Source of the DNA: an uncultured Porphyromonadaceae bacterium
Lineage (GTDB): Bacteria; Bacteroidota; Bacteroidia; Bacteroidales; Barnesiellaceae
Direction of reading: 5' to 3'
Length of the DNA: 64,000 nt
NCBI GenBank assembly: GCA_900538555.1
Contig: UPYI01000003.1
Span: 62,001-126,000 of the forward strand
Shown here: piece by piece, positions 35,114 to 43,152 of the stretch
Position numbering within the stretch: position 1 is the first letter of the stretch
Layout: every line of letters starts with the position of its first letter
Program-made: the position numbers and the translations under genes
Notes under the pieces: model-generated
The model's database searches: none
Seen by the model: the letters and a program-made list of their open reading frames with translations, nothing else
Told to the model about the DNA's origin: nothing

Positions 35114-35622
35114 AAACAATCGCCCCGATAGGCGCATTACTCCTATTACTTTGCATGGCGGCGCTTCCGTCGTGCAATAATCTGGGGTGTCTCGATAACC
35201 GAAGCAGCATTCCGCTCGCCGGTTTCTATGCCTCGAATACCGATCCGGTAAGCTCAATAGCCATCGATTCCATTTCGGTATACGGGTTGCACCAGCCCGC
35301 CGACTCCATGCTGTTGGACAGCGCCACAGCGGTTTCGCGTCTTTACCTGCCCCTGCGATCGACCGACAACTCCACGCAATATGTCATCCGCTATTTGCAA
35401 CACGATTTGTCGTCCGCCCGTTATAACGATACCATCACATTTGTATATCAGTCGTATCCCTATTTCGAATCTATCGACTGCGGGGCTATGTACCGTTACC
35501 GGATAGATACGTGCATGTACACCCGAAATATCCTCGATTCGGTAGGTATGGTCCGTACCGAAATCGACAACAAAGAGTTTGAAAGTATCCGAATATTCTA
35601 TGTCGTACAACTTGAAGAATAA
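35098..35622 (+). CDS. DUF6452 family lipoprotein
   Basis: A 174-residue protein with signal peptide and lipobox (LCMAALPSC, modified Cys near residue 26), followed by CNNLGCLDNRSSIPLAGFY and a beta-rich domain with several cysteines. The pattern fits DUF6452. It overlaps both neighbours (16 bp with the nitroreductase, 23 bp with DUF6048), an arrangement that recurs with DUF6048 and suggests a joint envelope function. Function unknown. Confidence 0.82.
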   Translation: MGRVLKTIAPIGALLLLLCMAALPSCNNLGCLDNRSSIPLAGFYASNTDPVSSIAIDSISVYGLHQPADSMLLDSATAVSRLYLPLRSTDNSTQYVIRYLQHDLSSARYNDTITFVYQSYPYFESIDCGAMYRYRIDTCMYTRNILDSVGMVRTEIDNKEFESIRIFYVVQLEE

Positions 35623-36445
35623 CATATTATGCCTCATCGTGCTGCTCGTATCGACGGCTCTCTCGGCACAACAGCGTAAGATCGTGCCGGTAGATACGTC
35701 GCAACCTCCGGTCTATGCCAAAGAGATGGAACGGGAAGCGACCGAGGGGAATGAGCCGGAGAAACAAGTAGAAGAGGCACCTGCCGATTCCACCGCCAAA
35801 AAGAGCCGCTTCGGAGCCAAACCGATTGCGCCGCTCTGGAACGGACTGATGGTGACCGTCAATATCTTCGACCCGATCGCACAACTGTTCGGGCAACGCT
35901 ACGGCAACTACGAAATCGGCATAGAACTCGATCTGCAAAACCGTTTTTTCCCCACATGGGAAATCGGTATCGGATATGCCGACAATACCCCCGAAGGCAA
36001 CAACTTCAACTACTACAATCCGGCGGCTGTCTACAACCGCATCGGATTGAACTATAATTTCATTTACAACAAGCCTACCGAGAGTTTCGTGTACGGCGGA
36101 TTCCGTTACGGAGTCTCCGCTTTCCGCTACGACATACGTGACGTAACCGTCGATTCGCCTTATTGGGGCACGACCGAGCATTTCGATATTACCAACCAAC
36201 ATGCCGTGGCGCATTGGCTGGAACTGTTGGCGGCAATCCGGGTAAAGATCTACAAAGGCTTTTATATGGGATGGTCGGCACGGTTTCGCATCCTGCTCGA
36301 TTGCTCCCAACCGCATAATTCCAATCCGTGGTATATCCCCGGTTTCGGCAACCGCAATATGCCTTTCGGATTTACCTATACGCTCGGCTACCGTTTCCAG
36401 CTGACGCAACCGAACAAATTGATGAACCCTCCGACAGGGTTGTAG
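35600..36445 (+). CDS. DUF6048 family outer-membrane beta-barrel-like protein
   Basis: A 281-residue protein. The start at 35600 (MSYNLKNNILCLIVLLVSTALSAQ) gives a clean signal peptide. After a charged linker of about 60 residues, the body is beta-barrel-like with alternating aromatic strands (NYEIGIELDLQNRFFPTWEIGIGYAD, FVYGGFRYGVSAFRYD, MGWSARFRILLDC) and an aromatic-rich end. Matches DUF6048. Forms a pair with the preceding DUF6452 lipoprotein. Confidence 0.8.
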   Translation: MSYNLKNNILCLIVLLVSTALSAQQRKIVPVDTSQPPVYAKEMEREATEGNEPEKQVEEAPADSTAKKSRFGAKPIAPLWNGLMVTVNIFDPIAQLFGQRYGNYEIGIELDLQNRFFPTWEIGIGYADNTPEGNNFNYYNPAAVYNRIGLNYNFIYNKPTESFVYGGFRYGVSAFRYDIRDVTVDSPYWGTTEHFDITNQHAVAHWLELLAAIRVKIYKGFYMGWSARFRILLDCSQPHNSNPWYIPGFGNRNMPFGFTYTLGYRFQLTQPNKLMNPPTGL

Positions 36446-36494
36446 CATCGCAAACCGAATTCCTTTTTCTAAACTATATAAACACATCCAGACG

Positions 36495-37286
36495 ATGAAT
36501 AAAATAGTCGATAAACAATTCTTCTCCGATAAGGTGGTCAAACTCGTGGTCGAGGCTCCGTTGATAGCCAAAGCCCGCCGGGCGGGACACTTCGTCATTG
36601 TACGGGTCGGAGAGAAAGGCGAACGTATTCCGCTTACCATCTCTTCTGCCGATGTCGAAAAAGGTACAATCACATTGGTTGTACAGGCTATCGGCAAGTC
36701 TACCTCCAAATTGTGCGCCCTTGAACCGGGCGACTATATCACCGATGTGGTAGGTCCGTTGGGGCAAGCTACGCATATCGAACATTTCGGAACCGTAGTT
36801 TGCTGCGGAGGCGGTGTGGGAATCGCGCCGCTACTGCCTATCGCCACGGCTATGAAAGCTGCCGGAAACCGGGTTGTTTCGGTACTGGCTGCACGTAACC
36901 GCGATCTACTGATTCTCGAAGACGAGATACGGGCAGTTTCCGACGAGGTCATTATCATGACCGACGACGGCTCGTACGGTAAAAAAGGGTTGGTAACCCA
37001 AGGCGTAGAAGAGGTTATACAACGCGAGAAGGTAGATCTTTGCGTTACAATCGGTCCTGCCGTAATGATGAAGTTCGTATCTCTGCTTACCCGCAAATAC
37101 GAAGTTCCGACGGTGGCTTCGCTCAATACGATCATGGTCGATGGCACGGGCATGTGCGGCGCCTGCCGTATCACGGTAGCGGGTAAAACCCGTTTCGTCT
37201 GTATCGACGGACCGGAATTCAACGCACACGAAGTCGATTTCGACGAAATGCTGATGCGTCTATCCTCATACAAAGAACTCGAATAA
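36495..37286 (+). CDS. nfnA: NfnA-like ferredoxin-NADP reductase subunit (sulfide dehydrogenase alpha-type)
   Basis: A 263-residue FAD and 2Fe-2S flavoprotein of the DHOD electron-transfer/sulfide dehydrogenase family. FAD domain HFVIVRVGEKGERIPLTIS near residue 32; nucleotide domain VCCGGGVGIAPLLP near residue 98; 2Fe-2S cluster cysteines in GTGMCGACRITVAGKTRFVC near residue 217. The next gene, 12 bp away, is the GltD-type partner, so the pair matches the electron-bifurcating NADH-dependent ferredoxin:NADP+ oxidoreductase NfnAB. Bifurcation is inferred from the pairing. Confidence 0.87.
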   Translation: MNKIVDKQFFSDKVVKLVVEAPLIAKARRAGHFVIVRVGEKGERIPLTISSADVEKGTITLVVQAIGKSTSKLCALEPGDYITDVVGPLGQATHIEHFGTVVCCGGGVGIAPLLPIATAMKAAGNRVVSVLAARNRDLLILEDEIRAVSDEVIIMTDDGSYGKKGLVTQGVEEVIQREKVDLCVTIGPAVMMKFVSLLTRKYEVPTVASLNTIMVDGTGMCGACRITVAGKTRFVCIDGPEFNAHEVDFDEMLMRLSSYKELE

Positions 37287-37298
37287 ACTCTCCGGGCT

Positions 37299-38774
37299 AT
37301 GAATAAAGAAGAATTAGCGACCTTGCGTGCCGAGGCATGGCGCGAAGAGTTGCGTAAAAGTAAAAAGAATAAAGAACGCACCGACATACCTCGCGTGCAG
37401 ATGAACGAACTCGATCCGGCATACCGGATTACCTGCAACGAAGAGGTGAACCAAGGGCTCACCGCCGAACAGGCACAGATCGAAGCCTCGCGTTGCCTCG
37501 ACTGCCCCGACCCGCTTTGCATCACCGGTTGTCCGGTGGGCATCAACATTCCCTGTTTTGTCAAGAATATCGAACGGGGCGACTTCCTCGAAGCTGCCCG
37601 TGTACTGAAACAAACCAGTGCTTTGCCCGCCGTATGCGGTCGGGTCTGCCCGCAGGAAAAGCAATGCGAATCGAAATGTTTTTATACCCAGAAGTTAAAA
37701 AAACAGGCAGTGGCTATCGGTTATCTCGAACGTTTCGCAGCCGATTACGAACGCGAAAGCGGACAGATCTCCATTCCGCAGATTCCCGAAAGCAACGGCA
37801 TCCGCATCGCAGTGGTAGGATCGGGACCGTGCGGTCTCTCCTTTGCCGGAGACATGGCAAAACGCGGATATTCGGTCACGGTATTCGAGGCTCTGCACGA
37901 AATCGGAGGAGTGCTTAAATACGGCATTCCCGAGTTTCGTCTGCCCAACCGCATCGTAGATGTAGAGATCGCGGGGCTGCGCCAGATGGGGGTGGAATTC
38001 GTTCCCGACTGTATCGTAGGAAAGACTCTCTCGTACGACGATTTGCACGACATGGGCTTTAAAGGGATCTTTGTAGCCAGCGGTGCCGGTCTGCCCCGCT
38101 TCATGAACATTCCCGGCGAAAATCTGATCGGGGTGATGTCGAGCAACGAATATCTTACTCGTGTCAATCTGATGCAGGCTGCCGACCCGACTGCCGATAC
38201 TCCGGTATTGCGGGGTCGTAACGTAATGATTGTAGGCGGAGGTAATACTGCCATGGACTCGGTACGGACAGCCAAACGGCTCGGTGCCGAACGTGCGATC
38301 ATCGTTTACCGCCGCTCGGAAGAAGAGATGCCCGCCCGTATCGAAGAGATACATCACGCCAAGCAAGAGGGTGTAGAATTCATGACCCTGCACAATCCGA
38401 TCGAGTACATCGGCGATGAACGCGGACGTGTGCGGAAAGTGCGTTTACAAAAAATGACCTTAGGCGAACCCGACGCATCGGGACGACGTTCTCCGGTAGA
38501 AATCCCCGGAGCGATAGAGGAACTCGAAGTAGATGAAGTGATCGTAAGCGTAGGCGTATCGCCCAACCCGTTGGTGCCGAATGCCATCTCCGGGCTGGAA
38601 GTCAGCAAACGCGGTACGATCGTGGTCGATGACCAGACAATGCAATCGTGCATCGCCGACATATATGCCGGTGGCGACATTGTGCGCGGTGGCGCCACGG
38701 TCATCCTCGCCATGGGCGACGGCCGCCGGGCTGCGGAGGCTATGGATGCCCGTATCCGATCGCAACAGCCGTAA
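37299..38774 (+). CDS. nfnB: NfnB-like NADPH-dependent iron-sulfur flavoprotein (GltD family)
   Basis: A 491-residue GltD-family protein. The N-terminal cysteine clusters are CLDCPDPLCITGCP near residue 65 and CGRVCPQEKQCESKC near residue 112; FAD motif VVGSGPCGLSFAG near 173; NADPH fold MIVGGGNTAMDSVR near 310. It is 53 residues longer than the paralogue at 8285-9601, mostly at the N-terminus. Next to the NfnA-type gene it is best read as NfnB. A perfect 14-bp terminator hairpin follows. Confidence 0.88.
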   Translation: MNKEELATLRAEAWREELRKSKKNKERTDIPRVQMNELDPAYRITCNEEVNQGLTAEQAQIEASRCLDCPDPLCITGCPVGINIPCFVKNIERGDFLEAARVLKQTSALPAVCGRVCPQEKQCESKCFYTQKLKKQAVAIGYLERFAADYERESGQISIPQIPESNGIRIAVVGSGPCGLSFAGDMAKRGYSVTVFEALHEIGGVLKYGIPEFRLPNRIVDVEIAGLRQMGVEFVPDCIVGKTLSYDDLHDMGFKGIFVASGAGLPRFMNIPGENLIGVMSSNEYLTRVNLMQAADPTADTPVLRGRNVMIVGGGNTAMDSVRTAKRLGAERAIIVYRRSEEEMPARIEEIHHAKQEGVEFMTLHNPIEYIGDERGRVRKVRLQKMTLGEPDASGRRSPVEIPGAIEELEVDEVIVSVGVSPNPLVPNAISGLEVSKRGTIVVDDQTMQSCIADIYAGGDIVRGGATVILAMGDGRRAAEAMDARIRSQQP

Positions 38775-38824
38775 CGGAGAGCCGATCCCGACAATATGGA
38801 ATTGAGCCCAAACGCTCTAAAAGC

Positions 38825-38866
38825 CGAACAACCCTCGCCACAGAATTTTGTAGCGAGGGTTGTTCG
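38825..38866. terminator. Terminator after nfnB
   Basis: Perfect 14-bp inverted repeat (CGAACAACCCTCGC at 38825-38838 with 38853-38866), 14-base loop, between convergent genes; it may serve both. Confidence 0.85.
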
Positions 38867-38925
38867 AATAAAAAGGATACCTAAAAGGCGATATTTTTTA
38901 AGTGCATATTCATGCTCCTTTTCTC

Positions 38926-38970
38926 GCCTCGGCATAGTCCGGAGACAAGTTCGGCTCTGCTTCCTTATCG
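38926..38970 (+). repeat. Degenerate copy of the promoter-type repeat
   Basis: CCTCGGCATAGTCCGGAGAC followed by AAGTTCGGCTCTGCTTCC is similar to the left two-thirds of the module at 32900-32976, but the TATCTTTG box is lost. It points into the 3' end of a convergent gene. Confidence 0.5.
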
Positions 38971-38979
38971 GAAAAGCCA

Positions 38980-40137
38980 TTACATCCGCACCTTAATCGT
39001 CTGCTCTCCGGCTTTTACCAGATAAACCTGACCGGCAGGCAAAGCGATTTGCATCGTATATCCATCAGCCTGCTGTTTTTTCAACAACATACCCTGTACA
39101 TTGTAAACGGATACCGGCATTCCGGCTTGCAATCCTTCTACAATTACCGATCCGGCTTGTGCATAAGCCTTTACCGAAACAACATCGACAACTTCCACCG
39201 CACTGCTTTCGGTGACAATCGTCAGGCCTTTCCAACCCTCTGCCGCACGATAAGCCTCTTCCGACCCGGCTGGAACATATACTGTGATCGTTTTTGTAGC
39301 CGCCGCACGGACCTGACTACGATTATCGGCAGAGAATCCTCCCCCCGGATCTTCCTGCGATACGAAACAGTTTTCGCCACATACCGGAGGCTCTACGGCT
39401 GCACAATGAATTTCAGTCAATGAAGTTGTATTTAAGAAAACCTCATCGCCCATTTCGGTCAGTGTAGACGGAAGTGAAACTCTTGCCAACTGTTGGTTGT
39501 GAGAGAATACGGCATTTCCGATCTTCTTCACTCCTTCGGGTAAATCGACACGTTCCATTCCACAACCTAAGAACGCCAAGTTGCCCAACGATTCCAAGCC
39601 TTCGGAAAATGTAACCGATTCCAGTGAAGAACATCCGTTAAACGCATTTTTTTCGATTCGCTTTACCGATGCCGGAATAACAACGTCCGTCAGACCGGTA
39701 TGGAAAAATGCCTCTTGCCCAATCTCGGTCACACTCTCCGGCAGAACAACCTTCGTCAGATTTTCGCAATAATAAAACATAAAGCTACCCAATTTATCCG
39801 TAACGGCATAAACAGGCGACAGATATTGGAAATAGGAGTCACCCCCCTCTACAATACGAACTTCCGACAAATCGATTTCGGACAGGATACCTTCGGTGGT
39901 AGCATAACTATTGGGAGCACGCCCCGCCATTTCGCGGACATAAGCGATATCGGTACCATTCAGTTCACCGGTCAGTTTCAACGAAGCTATCTGATATTTC
40001 TCCTGTCCGCTTGCGGCTACCGCCTCGGACAATGTACCCGGCGTTTCAACATGTAAAGAGAGCATTTGCGCCTCCGCACTCAGACCAAGGCTTGCACCCA
40101 GCAGCACAGCGGTCAATCGAACAATTTGTTTCTTCAT
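38980..40137 (-). CDS. BspA-type leucine-rich-repeat surface protein with T9SS tail
   Basis: A 385-residue protein with signal peptide (MKKQIVRLTAVLLGASLGLSAEAQ). Residues of about 120-250 contain LRR_5 (BspA/TpLRR-like) repeats: LTKVVLPESVTEIGQEAFFHTGLTDVVIP-like units of 22-23 residues. The C-terminal part (AYAQAGSVIVEGLQAGMPVSVYNVQG, QVYLVKAGEQTIKVRM) is a T9SS-like sorting tail. Such proteins mediate adhesion in oral and gut Bacteroidales. A ten-C tract 94 bp upstream of the start raises the possibility of phase-variable expression. Confidence 0.87.
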   Translation of the reverse strand: MKKQIVRLTAVLLGASLGLSAEAQMLSLHVETPGTLSEAVAASGQEKYQIASLKLTGELNGTDIAYVREMAGRAPNSYATTEGILSEIDLSEVRIVEGGDSYFQYLSPVYAVTDKLGSFMFYYCENLTKVVLPESVTEIGQEAFFHTGLTDVVIPASVKRIEKNAFNGCSSLESVTFSEGLESLGNLAFLGCGMERVDLPEGVKKIGNAVFSHNQQLARVSLPSTLTEMGDEVFLNTTSLTEIHCAAVEPPVCGENCFVSQEDPGGGFSADNRSQVRAAATKTITVYVPAGSEEAYRAAEGWKGLTIVTESSAVEVVDVVSVKAYAQAGSVIVEGLQAGMPVSVYNVQGMLLKKQQADGYTMQIALPAGQVYLVKAGEQTIKVRM

Positions 40138-40230
40138 CTGCGTAATTTTTTTTCAATTCATATAATATTATTTACAATAAGTACTGTTCCGTCCTAATCA
40201 GCCTGCCGGCACGAGCCAAGGTAAAATCCT

Positions 40231-40240
40231 CCCCCCCCCC
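40231..40240. repeat. C10 homopolymer upstream of the LRR gene
   Basis: Ten consecutive C (G on the coding strand) 94 bp ahead of the ATG at 40137. Long G/C runs are rare in this window and are prone to slippage. Confidence 0.9.
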
Positions 40241-40251
40241 GATTTCGCCGA

Positions 40252-40265
40252 CACGAATATTCGTG
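40252..40265. promoter_or_regulatory. Perfect 14-bp palindrome near the C10 tract
   Basis: CACGAATATTCGTG, 11 bp upstream of the tract as seen from the LRR gene. It may be a regulator-binding site or a hairpin; no further evidence. Confidence 0.4.
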
Positions 40266-40515
40266 ATGTAAAACTACTAAAAAAGCGGAACGAAGAATCA
40301 CAAATTAATAGAATTTTTAATCAAATTCAAGCATTTGTGTATAAAATCGAGCTATGGGCGTCGTTTTTTCATAAAAATTCGACAGCTCCTACTCATCCGG
40401 AAACAAGAAGAACGGTGTCATCAGCTCCGATCTGCGGCATTACCATCGGAATTCGAACCAAGTCGATTACGACTCTAAATACCTGCCCCCTCTTTCTATG
40501 CGCCTTACATCCCGG

Positions 40516-40574
40516 AGATTCCGACACACAGAAAGGGGTTGTGTCGAAAACTTCATTTCGACACAACCCCTTTC
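40516..40574. repeat. Intergenic palindromic repeat, copy 5
   Basis: Perfect 19-bp inverted repeat (40531-40549 with 40556-40574, core GGGGTTGTGTCGAAA), 6-base loop; diverged flank ATTCCGACACACAG. Compared with other copies, two stem positions changed on both arms together. It lies 20 bp beyond the stop of the mmdB gene and would terminate it. Confidence 0.88.
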
Positions 40575-40594
40575 TTTTATTTTTCATCCGAAGA

Positions 40595-41752
40595 CTAACC
40601 GAGGAAGCCGAGCAATACACCGGCGGCAACAGCCGAACCGATTACTCCTGCAACATTCGGACCCATAGCATGCATCAACAAGTAGTTGGTCGGATCGTAT
40701 CCAAGACCTACATTGTTGGAGATACGTGCTGACATCGGAACTGCCGATACTCCGGCATTTCCGATGAGCGGGTTGATTTTCTTTCCTTTCGGCAAAATCA
40801 GGTTGAACAGTTTCACGAATATCACACCGGAAGCCGAGGCAATAATAAATGCCATGAATCCGAGGAAGAAGATACCGATGGTTTCGCGGGTAAGGAATTC
40901 GGATGCTTGCGTAGAAGCACCGACAGTAACACCCAACAAAATCGTTACGATATCACACATCGGACCGCTTGCCGTTTTCGCCAGACGGGTGGTGACACCA
41001 CTCTCACGCAACAGGTTTCCGAAGAAAAGCATGCCTAACAAGGGCAGACCCGACGGAACGATGAAGCAAGTGAGCAACAAACCGACGATGGGGAAAATGA
41101 TCTTTTCGTTTTGTGAAACGACACGTGCCGGTTTCATCCGGATCAAACGCTCTTTCTTCGTTGTCAGCAAACGCATGATCGGAGGTTGTATTACCGGTAC
41201 CAACGCCATATAGGAATATGCCGAGACCGCAATCGCACCCATCAGGTTCGGTGCCAGTTTGGACGACAAGAAGATTGCCGTAGGTCCGTCAGCTCCACCG
41301 ATAATAGCAATCGCACCTGCCTGATCGGGATCGAAGCCGAGCAAAAGCGCTACCATATAAGCTCCGAAGATACCGAACTGCGCAGCCGCACCGATCAACA
41401 TCAGTTTCGGATTGGCGATCAACGCCGAGAAGTCGGTCATCGCACCGATACCCAAGAACACCAACGGCGGATACCATCCGGCACTTACACCTTGGTACAG
41501 GATATTCAATACAGATCCTTCTTCGTATATTCCGACTTCAAGACCGGCATCGATCTTGAACGGTATGTTTCCGATCAGAATACCGAATCCGATAGGAACA
41601 AGCAACATCGGTTCGAAGTTTTTCTTTATCGCCAGATAGAGAAAGAAAACTCCGACCAATATCATAATGAAGTGTTCGTAAGTAGCATTGGCAAAGCCGG
41701 TGTACTCCCAAAACCTCAATAAATTATCCGTCAGAAATGATGTAAAGTCCAT
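40595..41752 (-). CDS. mmdB: Sodium-translocating decarboxylase beta subunit
   Basis: A 385-residue integral membrane protein of the OadB/MmdB/GcdB family. It performs the carboxybiotin decarboxylation coupled to sodium export. Family segments seen are GIGAMTDFSALIANPKLMLIGAAAQFGIF, AIIGGADGPTAIFLSSKLAP, and NPLIGNAGVSAVPMSARISNNVG near the C-terminus. It is the last gene of the five-gene operon, 4 bp after the biotin carrier gene. Confidence 0.95.
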   Translation of the reverse strand: MDFTSFLTDNLLRFWEYTGFANATYEHFIMILVGVFFLYLAIKKNFEPMLLVPIGFGILIGNIPFKIDAGLEVGIYEEGSVLNILYQGVSAGWYPPLVFLGIGAMTDFSALIANPKLMLIGAAAQFGIFGAYMVALLLGFDPDQAGAIAIIGGADGPTAIFLSSKLAPNLMGAIAVSAYSYMALVPVIQPPIMRLLTTKKERLIRMKPARVVSQNEKIIFPIVGLLLTCFIVPSGLPLLGMLFFGNLLRESGVTTRLAKTASGPMCDIVTILLGVTVGASTQASEFLTRETIGIFFLGFMAFIIASASGVIFVKLFNLILPKGKKINPLIGNAGVSAVPMSARISNNVGLGYDPTNYLLMHAMGPNVAGVIGSAVAAGVLLGFLG

Positions 41753-41756
41753 ATAG

Positions 41757-42197
41757 TTATTCTATTACGATCAGATCGGTACCTTCGAGAACCGACTCAC
41801 CCATGTTTACTTTCACTTCGATTACTTTACCCGACTTCGTCGCATTGACGTTGTTTTCCATCTTCATGGCTTCGAGGATAAGTACGGTTTGTCCGGCCTT
41901 CACTTCATCTCCGGCTTTTACCAGAATGTTGTTTACAACACCGGGCAGCGGCGACTTGATAGCCGAAGCAGCCCCTTTGGCTTGAACGGGACGGGCAACG
42001 ACCGGCGTTCCGGATTCGGTGCGAGGCGCAGCGGCAGGGCGGGGTGCTGCTACTACGGGTGCAGCGGCAGCCATCTCGGCAGCACTCTCAACCTTGTAAG
42101 GCACGCCGTTCACTTCGACCTGTGCCGTGTTGTTGTCGATTTGACTTACAGAAACATTGTATGAGTTTCCGTTGATTTTAAATTTATATTCTTTCAT
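41757..42197 (-). CDS. mmdC: Biotin carboxyl carrier subunit of the decarboxylase
   Basis: A 146-residue protein with an Ala/Pro-rich flexible linker (residues of about 40-75) and a C-terminal biotinyl domain. The biotinylated lysine is in EAMKMEN near residue 112. It carries CO2 from the carboxyltransferase (MmdA) to MmdB. Tight spacing with both neighbours supports co-translation. Confidence 0.94.
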   Translation of the reverse strand: MKEYKFKINGNSYNVSVSQIDNNTAQVEVNGVPYKVESAAEMAAAAPVVAAPRPAAAPRTESGTPVVARPVQAKGAASAIKSPLPGVVNNILVKAGDEVKAGQTVLILEAMKMENNVNATKSGKVIEVKVNMGESVLEGTDLIVIE

Positions 42198-42218
42198 ACG
42201 ATTCTGAAATTTGAATGG

Positions 42219-43133
42219 TTACTTTTTAGAGGGAACTTCCCGCAACGTATAGATCTTGGAACTCCACGGCGAGTAGGCTTTCTTCACTTGGTTAATGGTG
42301 AGTACTGTATCTTCGACATCGTGCGTATTGAGGTAAGCATGAAGTGCCATCGCAATCGCAGCATACACTTCGCCCGATTCGCGACCCATCTCTTTGGCTT
42401 TCGCCTCTTCTTTGTCGGAAATACCATGCGATTTCATCGCATTGCGTTTCGACAGACGCACCGAGACGGCACCGATCAAACGGAACAAGATATACAGCAA
42501 CAGCAAACCGCTAAATACAACCGACATCGCCATGATTGCCATACCGACTCCATGTTTGTCGTATTGGGCAAACATATCGATCTTTTCGTTCGAGTCGATG
42601 GTCACGTTGTTCGTACTCGGCGTCACATAATCCATCGGATCGTTTCCGCCTTTCAACACCCAACCTTCTTCACCGTCGGTCTTGCGTGCCCACGAATGAT
42701 CGACGGGAATACCAGCCGGAACCGTGACGGAGTCCAACAAGGTTTTACCGTTTGCATCATAAAGTCCGATCCAGTTTTCTTTTTCAGGATCCAAAGTAAA
42801 ACTCACATGGAATGTTCCCCGGTTGGGCATACCGTCCGCCCAGAAAAGCAGGTGCTGACGAGGCGCGATGACCGTCTGCACGTCGCTCTTGGGAATCGGA
42901 TATTTTTGGGGATCATTCTTGTCGTTGGTCAGGTAGCAGCTTTTGATATCGACAGTGGAGAACGCCGTATTGAAGATTTCGATCCACGCGCTGCGCACAC
43001 CGTAATCATCTTCAAAATTCGTTTCGTTCTGAATCAACACCTCGTTGATCTTCAAGCTCTTCCGACCTTGTGCCATCACTGAAAGCGACAGCGACAAAAA
43101 GAGGACTAATATCCCTATGTTTCTTTTATTCAT
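42219..43133 (-). CDS. OadG-family delta/gamma subunit with N-terminal lamin-tail domain
   Basis: A 304-residue protein. It has a signal peptide (residues 1-21), then a lamin-tail (LTD)-like beta domain (KINEVLIQNETNFEDDYGVRSAWIEIFN, residues of about 28-140), a single transmembrane helix near residues 200-222 (MAIMAMSVVFSGLLLLYILFRLIG), and a cytoplasmic tail typical of OadG. The C-terminal part should tether the carboxyltransferase to the membrane subunit. The added exported LTD domain is unusual compared with the roughly 80-130 residue classical OadG. Confidence 0.85.
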   Translation of the reverse strand: MNKRNIGILVLFLSLSLSVMAQGRKSLKINEVLIQNETNFEDDYGVRSAWIEIFNTAFSTVDIKSCYLTNDKNDPQKYPIPKSDVQTVIAPRQHLLFWADGMPNRGTFHVSFTLDPEKENWIGLYDANGKTLLDSVTVPAGIPVDHSWARKTDGEEGWVLKGGNDPMDYVTPSTNNVTIDSNEKIDMFAQYDKHGVGMAIMAMSVVFSGLLLLYILFRLIGAVSVRLSKRNAMKSHGISDKEEAKAKEMGRESGEVYAAIAMALHAYLNTHDVEDTVLTINQVKKAYSPWSSKIYTLREVPSKK

Positions 43134-43152
43134 TGTCTTACGAGTTTATGAA

